From positions 17,347,717-17,411,716 of the forward strand of contig NC_088305.1 of the NCBI RefSeq assembly GCF_032854445.1: DNA of 64,000 bases, given 5' to 3'. Positions 1 to 12,009 of this stretch are shown piece by piece. The DNA comes from Liolophura sinensis. Taxonomy: Eukaryota; Mollusca; Polyplacophora; Chitonida; Chitonidae. How positions within the stretch are numbered: the first letter of the stretch is position 1; each line of letters begins with the position of its first letter. The translations under genes were made by a program, and so were the position numbers. A model generated the notes under the pieces. It was not told the origin of the DNA. It saw only the letters and a program-made list of their open reading frames with translations, and ran no database searches.

Positions 1-2850
1 ATAAATTAGCGGAGACAATTTCCAAAAAATCTTCTCCTGAGAATTATACTTCAGAATTTCAGCATATTAAAAACCAGAAGGAGAAAATTAAATTGCCCTT
101 TTCTTCTAAAAATTTGGAAGAATATAATCGTCCTTTTAATATCGAAGATCTCAAAAATGCATTTAAAAAGGCACACGATATTGCTTGTGGTCCTGATAAC
201 GTATACTATAAGTTTCTGAACCATTTACCATCTGAGCCACTTGAGACTCTCTTGGGCTTGCTTAATGATATTTGGATAACTGGTAATTTTCCACCGTCAT
301 GGAGGGAGGCGTGTATTATCCCGGTTCCCAAACCGGGTAAGGATCATACTGATCCAAATAATTACCGTCTCATAGCTCTTACCTTGTTCGATTCGGAAAC
401 TTTATTCGCGATAACTTCATCAATAATGAACATGTGGTGTCCATATTTTTGGGCCTTGAAAAGGGCTACGACGCCACATGGAAATATAGTATTTTAAAAG
501 ACCTCGCGGATATGGGCCCTAAAGCACGATTACCAATATTTATATCCAAATTTTTATCTGATTGTCAGTTTAAGGTACGGGTTGGGTACACTCTTTCCGA
601 CTCTTGCGAGCGGGAAATGGGTGTACCCCAGGGCAGCACTCTATCACCAACTGTGGTCAGCATAAAAATAAATAGCCTAGCAAAAACATTAACATCCGGC
701 AAAGAGGGTTCTTTATACGTGGATGATGTCCTTATATGCTAGCGAGGTAAAAATGTGAATAATATCGAACGTCAGTTACAGTTTTGTGTCATTTAAGATC
801 GAGAAATGGGCAACTGAAAACGGTTTTACATTTTCAACGTCTAAAACCGTCGGTATGGGGAAACTACATCTTGACCCCGAGCTTAATTTTTGCAGTGAAC
901 AGGTTGAAATTGTTGGATGTATAATTTTTTATATATAATATTTGATAGTAATCTATCTTTTTTACCTCACATAAATATGCTTAAAGCTAAGTGTACAAAG
1001 GCTCTCGAGGAGGAGGGGTGGTGGGGGGGTGCTCAGTTTGTTATCACGCGACCCAAGAGTCTCTCACCAGTGCGGTTTCTGTGAGTTCAACTTCAGCTCA
1101 TGCTGCCTTCCTCTCCGGCAGTACGTGGGAAGGTCTGTCATCAACCTGCGGATGGTCGTGTTTTCTTCCCGGGCTCTGCCGGGTTTTCACCCACCATAAT
1201 GCTGGCCGCCATCGTATAATTAAAATATTCTTGAGTACGGCGTAAAACACCAGTCAAATAAATAATCAAAGGCTCTCGATATAATTAAGGTCGTGTCTAG
1301 CACGGATTGGGGTGCTGAGCGATGCGTTTCGCTTAATTTACATCGTTCTCTGGTGAGGTCTAAATTGGACTATGGATCCATCATTTACAGTTCCACTAGG
1401 CAGTCTTATATTAAAATGTTGAATCCTGTTTATCACCAAGGTTTGGGCCTCAGACTTGGTGCTTTTAGAACCTCGCCAGCAGAAAGTTTATACGGGAAGG
1501 CTAATGAGCCTTCTTTATATAACCAACGTGTAAAACTGAGCCTTCAATATGCTACAAAGCTTAAAGCTCATCCAACAAACCCTGCCTACGACTGTGTTTT
1601 TAATCCATCATATGTAGACAAATTTAATAAATGTCCCAATAAGATCCCACCGTTTAGTCTTCGTATATTGTGGAAGCTAACATCAAGCTAGAGGACATAG
1701 CTCCGGTGTCTTGTCCGGAGTCTCCTCCCTGGATCCTTCCAGAACCTAAACTAATATTTGATCGAAAACATAAAAAATCAAATCCTCTTATAATTAAGCT
1801 TTAGATTTTGCTGAAATAAAGGCTAATTATCCGGATTACAAATTTATGCATAGCGATAGGTCAAAGGTTTGGCGACAGAGTTGCGGCCGCGGCTGTCTTA
1901 GAACAGCGGTTCACTTCTCTTCGTCTGCCACTTTCATCTTCTTCATTTCTGGAGAGGCCATAGCTATGCTCCTGGCCTTCTCATATGTTTCCTCTGGGCG
2001 TACCCAGAAGGCAATGATATGCAGTGAGTCGCTGTCTTGCCTTTTGGCAATACAGTATAATTTTAAAAATCTATTAATTCTCCAGATAATAGCCAACCAC
2101 AGAAGACTAATTAAACCAAGTCATACTGGTATGCATGGAAACACAGTCGTGGAGGGGGAAGCGAAAGCTGCCCTATATAAACCTGTATCTCGGGTTAAAA
2201 TCCCATATACTAACGTGAAGTCTAATATTCTTAAATATATTCGTCGCCTTTGGCAGGGTGAATGGGACTTGTAGGGTTATAATAAACTGCATGCTATTCA
2301 TCCTATCATTGGCTACAATGCCTATACTTGTCAAATGTCTCGTAGAGACCAAGTAGTTTTAACGAGGTGTGGTATTGGGCATTCTCATCTGACACACAAT
2401 TTCATACTAGGTGGGAACAGTGCTCCCGAGTGTGTTGGATGTGATGCTGAATATGGCATCAAACATATCCTGGTTGACTGTGTAGACTTTGCGCATGTTG
2501 GGCAGAGATTTTACACGGTCAACTGTATATATGATTTATTTGTGAGCATCGGTGGTGATGTTGTCATAAATTATTTGAAGACTATTTGCCTTTATCGTAA
2601 GATATAGATTTTAATTGTCATAAATATTTTTCTTTCTTGATGTACTAGTTTTTAAAATATGCTGGTTTTCGAGTTTTAACTGTTTTTTTTTGTTGTTGTT
2701 CTTCTCTGATTTTAAACATGTTCGAACATTTATGCTTTGTTTTTTTGATGTTTTCACCACCATATCGAAAACCTCAAGCCGCCCGTTTTTTCACTCTGTT
2801 CTGTGAAATGTTGCTGATGAGGCGTTAAACCATAAACATTCATTCATTCT
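1..2850 (+). pseudogene. I/Nimb-like LINE ORF2 relic (reverse transcriptase, RNase H)
   Basis: Runs in from the left edge. Frames in order: RT start with DPNNYRLIALT (93-400), a deletion of roughly 100 bp, RT motif A region FLGLEKGYDATW (catalytic Asp replaced by Gly), MGVPQGSTLSP, then YVDD (434-742). After a SINE insertion the frame resumes at VVSSTDWGAERC (1280-1691). An RNase H-like stretch follows (1840-2130; HSDRSK, GEA, SES) and a Cys/His end motif CVGC..H.L.DC (2335-2607). Frameshifts, stops and lost catalytic residues show it is dead. The 3' end is (CATT)n at about 2838-2850. The RT-RNase H order points to the I superclade. Confidence 0.85.
1009..1266 (+). mobile_element. SINE-A copy inserted in the LINE, 13-bp target duplication
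   Basis: Family description for all SINE-A entries: about 260 bp; tRNA-like head with box A (TGGCTCAGTTGG) and box B (GAGTTCAAGTCC); a central part with GCGGATGGTCGTGGG and ATAATGCTGGCCGCC; end CGGCGTAAAACACCAATC followed by AAATAAATAAAT. The central part resembles animal MetaSINEs (inference). This copy is flanked by CAAAGGCTCTCGA at 996-1008 and 1267-1279. Confidence 0.9.
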
Positions 2851-3116
2851 GTATATGATTTGTCAGCGATGTTGCTATAAATTATTTGACGGCCATTGGC
2901 TTTTATCATAAGATGTAAATTTTAATGTTAATATATATAGATAAAGATACATGTACAGTAACTTTTTAAACGTGTCCAAATATTTTTGTTTAATGTTTGA
3001 TGTTTTCATTATCATATCGAAAATCTGAACGGCCTCGTGTTTTCAACTTGCTCTCGCCACGATATGGCTGAGATATTGCCGATGTGGCGTTAAGCTATAA
3101 TCATTCATTCATTCTC
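2851..3116 (+). mobile_element. Second, 5'-truncated copy of the I/Nimb-like LINE 3' end
   Basis: Repeats the last ~260 bp of the preceding LINE (TATATGATTT ... GATATGGCTGAGATATTGCC) and ends in (CATT)n. Sits directly after the first LINE tail. Confidence 0.75.
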
Positions 3117-3211
3117 AAACATCATTATGATATGATGGTAGAATTTCATTGCATGTAATATCTGATGTTTCAAACCCAATACGTAGTCCAATCCAAGCAC
3201 TAAATATGACA

Positions 3212-3229
3212 TTAGTATTTATATATATA

Positions 3230-3260
<31 letters not shown>

Positions 3261-3266
3261 GATATG

Positions 3267-3310
<44 letters not shown>
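3212..3310. repeat. (AT)n microsatellite
   Basis: Nearly pure TA dinucleotide repeat of about 95 bp with one short interruption near 3261. Confidence 0.95.
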
Positions 3311-3313
<3 letters not shown>

Positions 3314-5194
3314 TTTATTCATGTTTTCAGAATTTACTAAGTAACATAAAAGACTACTTAGGAAAGCAAGTTTTTTTCACTTGAAAACGACAAATGCTTT
3401 ATTGAATGCCACAAATCCACATCGACTTTGCACTGGATGTCGTTCATTAATACTTTCTTGCTTCAGAAGCGTTGAAATATCGTGTTTTTTTGTACCTATT
3501 TCTAAAGTCAGTAATGCACGTCATATCTCTCGTGTTGCAGTTAACCTTGCACATTATAGCGCGTGTATGTTTTTTTCTATATTTGTAAAAGACGTGCGAG
3601 AGGACAGCGCGCATGATACTGAACATATTTTAAAAGACATTGTGACAGAACGACAATAGTTGAATTAGTGAAGAAGGTTTCACGCTGTCTTGTCCATTCA
3701 TTAGGCTTTGAGTCCCGTCGTTTGGCATTGATCCTCCCTGACTTTCAAGAATTCGTACACATCAAACCATCATCCATCATTTTTCACATTATGATCAAAA
3801 ACCAGTTAGTGGGCCGAAAATAGAATCAACAGGGGGCATGGTATATAGAATGTGAAATGTATGAAATTAGGGGTTAACCTTTCCCATTAAGCAGTATTTC
3901 AACCATATCGTTGCGTGACATATTTTAACATGGGAAGAGTTGTCATTCGCTTTTTAAACGTTAAAGAGCTAGAATACTAAAAGCACATTGACTTCTTTAG
4001 CTCTAGTCGTTAAATGTATTTTATCATCAAGTATGTAACTAAATAACACAAACGATCAATTGTTACACTGCACATTCCAAGACATAGGCCCCAGGCATGA
4101 CAAAATTACGTTTCAAATTATATGGACCAGTTATGTTTACCGGGCCCACACGGGAAAACTTAGGTTAGAAGGGTGCTTCGACATGCTCGATTGAAGAGTT
4201 AAAACGACTTGATACTGTTAAAAATTACTTGCCCCAAGCTGATTTTGCGTTGTCTGCACTTCGTATGACTCCCAAGCGATCCTATTTTGTATCAGATGGT
4301 TTTCTAATATTTATTGTTCATATGATAAGGCAAAGTATAGTGTTTAGAAATTCATCCAAAAAAAAAAAAAATTTCTGACGTCAGTGTATCTTTTATCGTG
4401 GATTTTTTAACATTTAGTACTATTTCCATGACCACACCATTAGTGTTTCATCCTATCATAAAGAATAATAAATCATGACATCTGTAAATGAGTTTTGGGT
4501 ACAGGTCATATGGGCATTAGCCATTGTATTACCGCAAACACGCTTCACTCACGCGGTAAAAACATTGCCTAAATAACATGGGAGTTAATAAAAACTCTGC
4601 TCCACGGCCAGATTTTGTTATCTTTCACAATTTACATACGATGTGTAAATGGTTAGCTTATGCACAGTATAATTTCGGCCCCCACTCACCTTGGCCCATG
4701 ATGGGCCTCAGAGTGACTCGTGGGCCTCGGGATGTGAACACCCATTCCGATATAGTTGTCTGTGCTCCAGACAACCTGTGTGTCAAATTTGACGCTTTAT
4801 ACCACTCGCTAACGATAATATTCATTTTTTGGTCACTGGACTATTCTCTCGAGATGACATTTCAAACAATGTCGAGTGTGTCACGCAACATACCGACTAG
4901 TACCTCCCAGAATAATATCCTGTCCTGTTGTCTATTTCTGCAAAATAATGACTGCTTCTGTCTTAAATCTTATAATTTATGTTCCACTTACAGAGTTATT
5001 TCTTACATAACTCCCCTTCATGGCCTATAAATGGCGTGCGAATGTAGGAATTGACGCTTTAATTCTCTTGCATAGCCGCCCAGTGTGATATACAAAAAAT
5101 TGATACGATTAAAGAATGTTTGAACAAATGATTTCATTTCCGTTGCTAACCAACCGTAACACAGTACGTAGAATGTGAGACACCAGGATTGTTT
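3311..5194. other. Intergenic, no gene seen
   Basis: Open frames here (3381-3659, 4578-5030) have no recognisable domain, splice pattern or codon signature. I see no transposon in it either. Confidence 0.6.
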
Positions 5195-5260
5195 CGGCTC
5201 GTGTGATTATTTGCCAGATATCTCACTGTTGCCGCCGATCTAGTCTGCATTCAATGTTGA
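5195..5260 (+). repeat. Dispersed repeat family C, fragment
   Basis: TTATTTGCCAGATATCTCAC and CTGTTGCCGCCGATCTAGT match the family C core (see 10840-11280). Confidence 0.5.
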
Positions 5261-5841
5261 TGTCATTTTAATTCATTTAACTTACTTTGAAACAAAGACT
5301 GACACAATACATCGGAATTTTGTTCTAAATTTTGTAGGCCCTGAACATGCATAAAAATAAAAATCTCCACATATCACGCTGACGTGAACTCGGGTAATGA
5401 ATTGACCGAAGTACCTAGGGTGTGTTTCTGGACACTTCTCATCTTTACGGCGTTTGAATGGCATCAGAGTTCATTAGGTCATCAGAGTTGGCACACGTCC
5501 TTATTTTTAGAAAGTATTGAGAACCCCACACAAAAGAAACCAAGTGCTTTGAGTCTTAAATCCGTGTCGAGCTTTGGATAGAAACCGTGACTCTTTATGC
5601 TGTTCGCACAATACAGACGTGTTATTGATGTACATTTTATCTTGAATTATATAGGTCATGTCCGTTTTTTCAAAGCCGTGTTCAGTACTATAGCTGATTT
5701 TCTATTCTGCGTGTTAAGCGTTAGAAAGCCGACAATCAGGCCCACCATGTCATGACTCGTGTAAGAGAGCATGAAACAAAGTTATTTCACGAAGCCTTAT
5801 ACTTTTGCGTCCATGGTTGGTTCATGCTGTATTCACACTGG

Positions 5842-6112
5842 CGGGGCCTCCGTGGCTCAGTTGGTAAGCGCTCTAGCGCAGCGTACTCACCCAGGAGTCT
5901 CCCACCAATGCTGTCGTGGTGAGTTCAAGTCCAGCTCATGCTGGCTTCCTTCCCCGCCGTACGTGGGAAGGTCTGGCATCAATTTACGGGTGGTCGTGGG
6001 TATCCCCCGGGCTCTGCCCGGTTTCCATCCACCACAATGCTGGCCGCCGTCGTATAAGTGAAATATCCTTGAATACGGCGTAAAACACCAATCAAATAAA
6101 TAAGTAAATAAA
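5842..6112 (+). mobile_element. SINE-A, full length, 12-bp target duplication
   Basis: Complete copy with TATTCACACTGG at 5830-5841 and 6113-6124. Confidence 0.93.
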
Positions 6113-6554
6113 TATTCACACTGGTCACCTGTGTCCCTGAAGACCAGGCTAAAAAATTAAGCCCTCAGTGGCCCCTATTACGGGAAAGGCTGGAAATTAT
6201 GCACAGGTCTCTGGTTTTCTTAGTGTGAGAAATGAAATAATACCACGATTGGCTGATGGTTTGGTGGTACTAGTACCCCCAAAACTTCAGTCCCCGGGAT
6301 GACGAAGCGATGTCAAACTTAAGTGAAAGTATTAAATTTGGTATGTTCCTTTCCATTATTTTAGCTGAAGTTTGTTGCGGAATAACGTATCCAGAATTCA
6401 CATTGTTAAGCAATATTTTAATCTTCTTATATCAGAGATAGCAATTTTAACGCGATCTGAAATCCTGACAGAAAACTAAGATCGCTTCGCTATTCCGGGG
6501 CCTGACCTTAGCACTTTACGCCTGAGGCTGAAATAAGTTAAGGCGATTATTTCT

Positions 6555-6655
6555 ACTTGCAGTGCGAAACAGACATTCGTATACCAGCTCTTATCCTGCG
6601 CTCCAGGTCAATAATCGCAAGGCTAATTTCCAAAACGACGTAAAACACAAACCAC
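6555..6655 (+). repeat. Dispersed repeat family D, 5' part
   Basis: GAAACAGACATTCGTATACC, then CCAGGTCAATAATCGCAAGG and AAAACGACGTAAAACACAAA (family D, see 43236-43440). Confidence 0.65.
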
Positions 6656-6814
6656 ATGCATATAAAGCACAATGCCACATTCGGGATATTACATCACTGA
6701 TGCTCTATGTGCATATTAATTACCAAATTCACGATTGCAGTATGTATTCAGCCGAAGTTTTCCATTCAAGAGCCTCCTAAGGCGAGCTCTTTGGTAGACA
6801 TGCTACCAAATCTA

Positions 6815-6905
6815 AGTTTAGTTGGTATTTTACGCAGTACTCAAGAATATTTCAGTGATACAAAGGTGGCCAGCATCATGGTGTGAGGAAACCGGAAAGC
6901 GGTAA
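6815..6905 (-). mobile_element. SINE-A 3' fragment, degraded
   Basis: Minus-strand tail (TTTTACGCAGTACTCAAGAA on plus) and GGCCAGCATCATGGTG; tRNA-like head missing. Confidence 0.65.
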
Positions 6906-7240
6906 CATAGATATTGAACATAAAAAACAAACCGTTTTTAATGACTTTTATTTGAGTTATAAATTGCCGATTAACTATTGTATTGAATGGGCATGGTTTA
7001 ATACAAGTACATTCATTATTTCACTTTATTTTATTGCGCGATAGAAAAAAAAAACAATTAATCCGCATAACACTGGAATATTGATTACTCAACATTACGC
7101 CCACTTGTCAGCTTCGTTGTGATGAAAAACTGAGTGCTAAGCGGAGTCGGTAAGTTCATCATGGATGCCCCTACCGATACTGTCCCACCAATGACTGAAA
7201 ATATCCATAAAAGAAAAATGTAATCATATTATAAAATGTG

Positions 7241-7465
7241 GCAGGGGTGGGTAGCGTACCAGCGCTGCACAGTGATCCAGGAGCCTCTGACCAAGGCAGT
7301 CGCAATGAGTTAAAGTCCAGCTGATGCTGAGTTTCTCTCTGGCCGTTCGTGGGAAGGTCTGTCAGCAACCTGCAGATGGTCGTGGTTTTCCCCCACGCTT
7401 TGCCCAGATTTCTCCAACCATAATGTAAAAGTACGTAGTAAAACAACAATAAACAACAACAAGAA
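7241..7465 (+). mobile_element. SINE-A, degraded
   Basis: Recognisable from CCAGGAGCCTCTGACC and GTGGGAAGGTCTGTC; the 3' end is shortened to GTAAAAGTACGTAGTAAAAC. Lies just downstream of LPMO-1. Confidence 0.75.
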
Positions 7466-7783
7466 AAAACAAATGTACAAATATGCCTTAAAACCCAAAT
7501 TAAGAAAGAAACAATTAGCTCATAAATTCCGTTGAAACCGTGATCTTTGTCTTAGAATTCCTTTTCATGTATACTTTAAATATACTCGTCCAACCAACAT
7601 GTCAATGTCCAAAAATTACACTGTTTTCATACTTAATGAGGGAATTGTCGGTTCGGCTGTTCACCATGGTGTGAAATGTGGTCTTTTTTATACAACCTCT
7701 CATAAATATGATTTCATGACATCGGATGATATAATACAAATTGTGCTCTGGACTAGTCGTCTAATACACAAGACGACTTGTTA

Positions 7784-7855
7784 TAACGTTACACGGTCGT
7801 GATCTGTACCTTCCTGCTATCACATTACACCGTCGTGATCTATAGGTTCCTGCAT
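7784..7855. repeat. Two 36-bp direct copies at the LPMO-1 stop codon
   Basis: The string GTCGTGATCT recurs 36 bp apart (starting at 7796 and 7832) inside imperfect copies that span the stop codon and the first bases of the 3'UTR. This is a local tandem duplication; only one copy is coding. Confidence 0.7.
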
Positions 7856-8162
7856 GCGTCATTGCAGAACAAAGGTGAACAGAACGGGCAGTTATCTCGG
7901 CACCATTGATGCATGCCATTTACGTTAGCCCATAAACCCACAGCCAAGCAGTTACCACCGGGGACAGGACGCATTGTTGTCGTTGTTGTGGTGGGGGTAG
8001 TATTTCTATGTGGTCTGGTACGGACTTTTCCTCCGGGCTTAGATGATGATACATGTACGTTGCCATCCGCCAAAATCTGGACATCAGCGCATGCGTAGTA
8101 TTCTTCCTGCGGTCCACATCCGATACAGCAGTCATGTGCGTCGTCACATCCCCAGTCGTTTC
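7840..8162 (-). CDS. LPMO-1 exon 4 (last)
   Basis: Acceptor AATCAG before 8162; completes a GGA glycine codon. Encodes NDWGCD, the QEEYYACADV strand, a short Thr-rich linker and one Cys-rich module, then TAG. The end of the exon is part of a 36-bp tandem duplication that continues past the stop codon. Confidence 0.88.
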
Positions 8163-9946
8163 CTGATTTCAGAATTAGACGATAAGGGATGATAACATGG
8201 TATAAAAATAATTTCATGCTTATGGATAGTTACCTTACGACTAACATACTTGAAATTAATTGTATAAGTAGTTAAAAGCCTTGCTCAGTCGGTTAGCGCG
8301 CTAGCGCATCGTAGTGACCCAGAAGCCTCTCACCAATGCGGTCGCTGTGAGTTCAAATCCAGTTCATACTGGCTTCCTCTCCGGCCGTACGTGGGAAGGT
8401 CTTCAAGCAGCCTACGGATGGTCGTGGGTTTCTCCCGGGCTCTGCCCGGTTTCCACCCACCATAATACTGACCGCCGTCGTATAAGTGAAATATTCTTGA
8501 GTACGGCGTAAAACACCAATCAAATAAATCAAGTCAAAGCCTTGTCTTAAATATGGATACCCTGTCTTTTCTGTGAATTTGGCGACTAGGAGTGTCTTTT
8601 TATCCCCGGATAAAAAGGAATCAAACAGTATGAAACAGTTTAGAATATGGAGGTACCTGCGTGGTATTTCCACTGTACGACGCACTGGGAGCAAGTCAGC
8701 CCTTTAGGCAAGACAAGGTCTATGTAAAATTGTCGTTGATCTGTTGGCACTATGGTTTTTGTTCCAGTGCCGTCCGCCTTTTGCAGAACATACTGATCCA
8801 GACAAGCTTGAGTAGCGATTTTGTTCACATCGTTGTTCGGGCAAATTTTAAACTCCATCCAACCTTTGTGATTTGCAGTCAGCTCAGCATGAACGCTGAT
8901 TGTCTCCCCTTGTGAATAGGTCCGCACTAGGATACCCCTGCCGTAACGACCACCCGCCTCGTTCGCCCGAGGTTGAGGATCTTGAAAGTTGTCCCCACAT
9001 ATTCCACACTGTCCTCGACTAACAGTTTGATGGATCTGAAAAGTGTGTGTATTCTGTTGTTCAGTAGGAGAATACGCTCAACTTATAAGACAAACTTGGC
9101 TGTATAGTATAGTTTGGATACCCAGAGGAATTTATCAACCTAGAACAACTGTCCGATAGACAAGGCCTGGATTCAAATAACTGCCCTCGAACTATTTGAT
9201 CTCTTGACTTGTTAGCGCGGTAGAGCAGCACAATAACTCAGGGGCCTGACACGAAACGTTGCTTTCAACTCATGCTGGCTTTCTCTATGGCCATACGTGG
9301 ACAAGTTTTCTCGGAAGATGCGCATGCATGTGGATTTTCCTTGGATTATGTCCGGTTTCCTCCCATCATAATTCTGTCCGTTTTAGTGAAATATTCTTAT
9401 GTGAGACGTAAAACGCCAGTCAATTAAATAAATGATATCTGCGAGGTCAAATTGTTCTCAGCATTTTACTTTGATACATTGTGCTAGAATATAAGCCTTG
9501 GGCTATTCATTGCTTTGTTCATCCACCACCCGTATATTCCCACATTTAGTAACACCCCTGGTGCTTTCTTCCATGCATTAATCTGACTTCACGCATGTGT
9601 CAACTATTTTTCAGCAAAGCGTAGGCCAGCAAAGAAAAATAGATAAATAAATCAAAGATGGAAAAGACAATAAAACACTAGTGCCCTTGATACGTACACA
9701 AGACGCAGAACGTCATCAATCTTTTGGCTTTGTAGCCTAAAAAAAACATACATCTGAAATGGATAAATTACTTACATAACGACCTCCACAGCCGAGCGAA
9801 TTGTCATTGTAATTTCGGGGTGTGCTGAACCCTACCCTCCACATGGTAGAGCGACCGGGGGGATCCCACATCCGACCATGCGCAGAACACCCACCAGACC
9901 AAATCACTACCAACATGACAACAACGATCTGGCTTGACATCGTGAT
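7840..9946 (-). CDS. AA15-type lytic polysaccharide monooxygenase (LPMO-1)
   Basis: Secreted copper enzyme that oxidatively cleaves chitin or a similar polysaccharide (family knowledge for AA15 and the chitin-binding type-4 fold). Coding exons are 9940-9776, 9035-8657 and 8162-7840 with phases 0 and 1; the product is 288 aa. Seen: signal peptide 1-20 ending CSA, then His21 (HGRMWDPPGRSTMW), the copper-binding N-terminus after cleavage. The second copper His is probably H111 in TANHKGWMEF (mature position 91). The QEEYYACADV segment probably carries the axial Tyr. Cys-rich pairs (CGICGDN, CSQC, CCIGCG) are typical of AA15. A Thr-rich linker leads to a C-terminal module (about 252-288) with WC..NCP and FCNDACR. 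The ATG at 9940 is chosen because a splice acceptor sits 6 nt before it, making the longer upstream reading intronic. Both introns carry SINEs. A paralogue lies on the plus strand at 43.0-50.1 kb. The substrate is inferred. Confidence 0.9.
8284..8535 (+). mobile_element. SINE-A in LPMO-1 intron, 9-bp target duplication
   Basis: AAAGCCTTG at 8275-8283 and 8536-8544. Antisense to LPMO-1, in the intron before its last exon. Confidence 0.9.
8657..9035 (-). CDS. LPMO-1 exon 3
   Basis: Acceptor TTTTCAG before 9035, donor GTACCT after 8657; 379 nt, entering in phase 0 and leaving in phase 1. Encodes IHQTVSRGQCGICGDN through QWKYHA, the core of the AA15 domain. It is exactly as long as the matching exon of LPMO-2 and very similar base by base. 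Confidence 0.9.
9205..9435 (+). mobile_element. SINE-A, degraded, in LPMO-1 intron
   Basis: TTAGCGCGGTAGAGCAGC head and GTAAAACGCCAGTCAATTAA tail, with many substitutions between; an old copy. Confidence 0.75.
9776..9946 (-). CDS. LPMO-1 exon 2 (first coding exon)
   Basis: Acceptor (ACAG) ends at 9947; ATG at 9940; donor GTAAGT follows 9776. Encodes the signal peptide, His1 and the GCGG Cys. Ends in phase 0 after 55 codons. Confidence 0.88.
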
Positions 9947-10139
9947 CTGTGGAATAAACAAGGTTTTGATCAAAGACGACGGATACCCGGGATTGTTGGT
10001 ATTTGTTGCTATATATGCATGTAGCTTTGCGATAATCCTCTGGGTCTTGGACTATTTTCGGTTGAAAACATTATTGGGTATTTCATGCATGAATTTTAAA
10101 GGCTAATTATGACTACAGACATAAAAGACTACTTCTTAC

Positions 10140-10215
10140 CCGACTGAAAGTTCTACTCTTGCTCTGTCTATGCTTCTAAGACTGGTACAGCTCCTTGCGT
10201 CCTACCGTATTTATA
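10140..10215 (-). promoter_or_regulatory. Probable LPMO-1 promoter TATA box and 5'UTR exon 1
   Basis: On the minus strand TATAAATA lies at 10215-10208. Transcription would start about 25-30 bp downstream, near 10180, giving a short untranslated exon that ends at 10140 with a good donor (GTAAGA). The matching acceptor is the one just before the ATG-bearing exon at 9946. The parts are seen; their use as promoter and exon is inferred. Confidence 0.55.
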
Positions 10216-10839
10216 GACAAGCACTCCTTTGGAACACAAGGAAATTCTCGGTTTACTTGGAATTACAATATGGTATTGCAATGTAATACGTTTTTCCCCC
10301 AAAACGGAACCATTCGTTGATGGATAAAATTGACAAGTGCTTTATTGCGGATTCATCGAACCGTTTAGCGCTATTATTTAGTTCCTTGTGCCTCAAAGCT
10401 GTAATGGTCCGCATTAATATTCATTTGATTATGTATTGCTACATCGATACATGTGTTGAAATCCATCTTTTTGTGTTAAACTATGTGGTGTTAAGCTTTA
10501 GTCATTCATTCTTTATGTTATATGTCACGATCTCCTTCCCATAACTTCTTTCACCAACGCGAAATCACGGAAGTCTACGAACTGTGTGAGAAGTTCATAT
10601 GAGATCATCTCACGAAATGATGATATGACCCTCTTCAAGCCTCTTGCCAAATGTTTTCGTTTCGTATCTACTCACACAGACTTAGTTGGCGGAGACCCTG
10701 AACATCCGAGTGAACATTTTGTCAAATTCTAAAAACCTGCGGATGGTCCAAAACATTCGTTTTGTGTAAAATGTAGAAGTTTTATAAATTCTATTGGGTC
10801 AAAAGGACATTTTACAGTGAGAATAACACTCTTGTTAAC

Positions 10840-11280
10840 AAGTACGGGCAGTGCGTTTCGGGTCTCTGCCGGGCTATATCCTATTCCTGCGTAAACCAGG
10901 GTTCCGTGGGTGGACTTCTCATCCCCGATGCATGGTCCCTTTGCAGTGTTTTAATGTTTTTGTATGTTAAATGGAATGGAAAAAACAACGTATTGAGTAA
11001 TTCTAGACCAGTAACATCTAATAAATTACGTTTCAACATCACTGCATATATCTTCTTACCTAATTCTGCTTAAGCCACGGTGTTAGGGGGCATGTGAATT
11101 ATTACTATTTATGCATTTACATGAACAGTTAGGATAAACGTGAGGTAAATTGACACGAGGGCGTATTTCAGCCGTCACCTGCAACTATTTGCCAGCTATC
11201 ACACTGTCGTCGCTGCTCTGGCCTTGCTCCCTGTGCTGTACATCTTTAATTATATTACGTGTATTGAATTCCGGTAAGTT
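10840..11280 (+). repeat. Dispersed repeat family C, longest copy
   Basis: About 440 bp. Landmarks: CATTTACTGC-like left part, TTACCTAATTCTGCTTAAGC, GTTAGGGGGCATGTGAATT, TACTATTTATGCATTTACA, then the most conserved core TATCACACTGTCGTCGCTG and TCTTTAATTATATTACGTG. No ORF, no tRNA-like head and no terminal inverted repeat seen. The 32870-33310 copy is alignable over its whole length. Confidence 0.75.
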
Positions 11281-12009
11281 TGAAAATCCCAGTATGCATG
11301 CATTGTAGATTTTCATGTAGCATACTTACCGCAGTATGTAGAATATCACGTGTAAAGTCCATAGGCTACATAATTCTCTTATTAGACGATAAATCGACTG
11401 ATGATTTCAGCACAAACTTTGAATGTTGTCAACATGTATTGCCTTTTAACATGTGTAAGATCCATTGTGATGTGTAACTGTTTTAGTCAGTTTTATATGT
11501 TATTCTTACATGTCTTACATTTCACAATGTCTTTAATTCTCGTGTAAGTAAATATGCAAGAATGGTTCAGAATGCCATGCCGTTCTTATTAATTCTAATT
11601 CCACTTCACCATGGGCTAGGTATATGCAACATGCTGAAATAAATTGTTAACCTCTATCTATCACTGAGTGACTCTCTTTCGAGAGTTTCTTACATTTTGT
11701 GGTAACTCATTGAAGTTTATTTAAACATCGATCATTGGATAATTGACCTCGATTGTCTACTATATACACTGTCAAAATTTTGGGGTTAGCTCGACCCAAT
11801 TTTTCAGGGTCGCAGGCAAACTGATCCTGAAATATAGGATTGGAAAATAAGGGTCGAATTGTTTCACGCTAACAACAACAAGGGTCATTGTTCTAAACAA
11901 GACAAATTTATAGCGTTGAAACACTGACCCTATGTATTTGGAACCCTCATTTTTAGGGTTGCAAACACAGGCAAGTTTTTCCATTTGACTCTAAAATTTA
12001 CATAAGTGG

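Noticed and set aside
4578-5030. 150-aa open frame on the plus strand
   Set aside because: No recognisable domain, odd composition, no splice or promoter context; probably chance.
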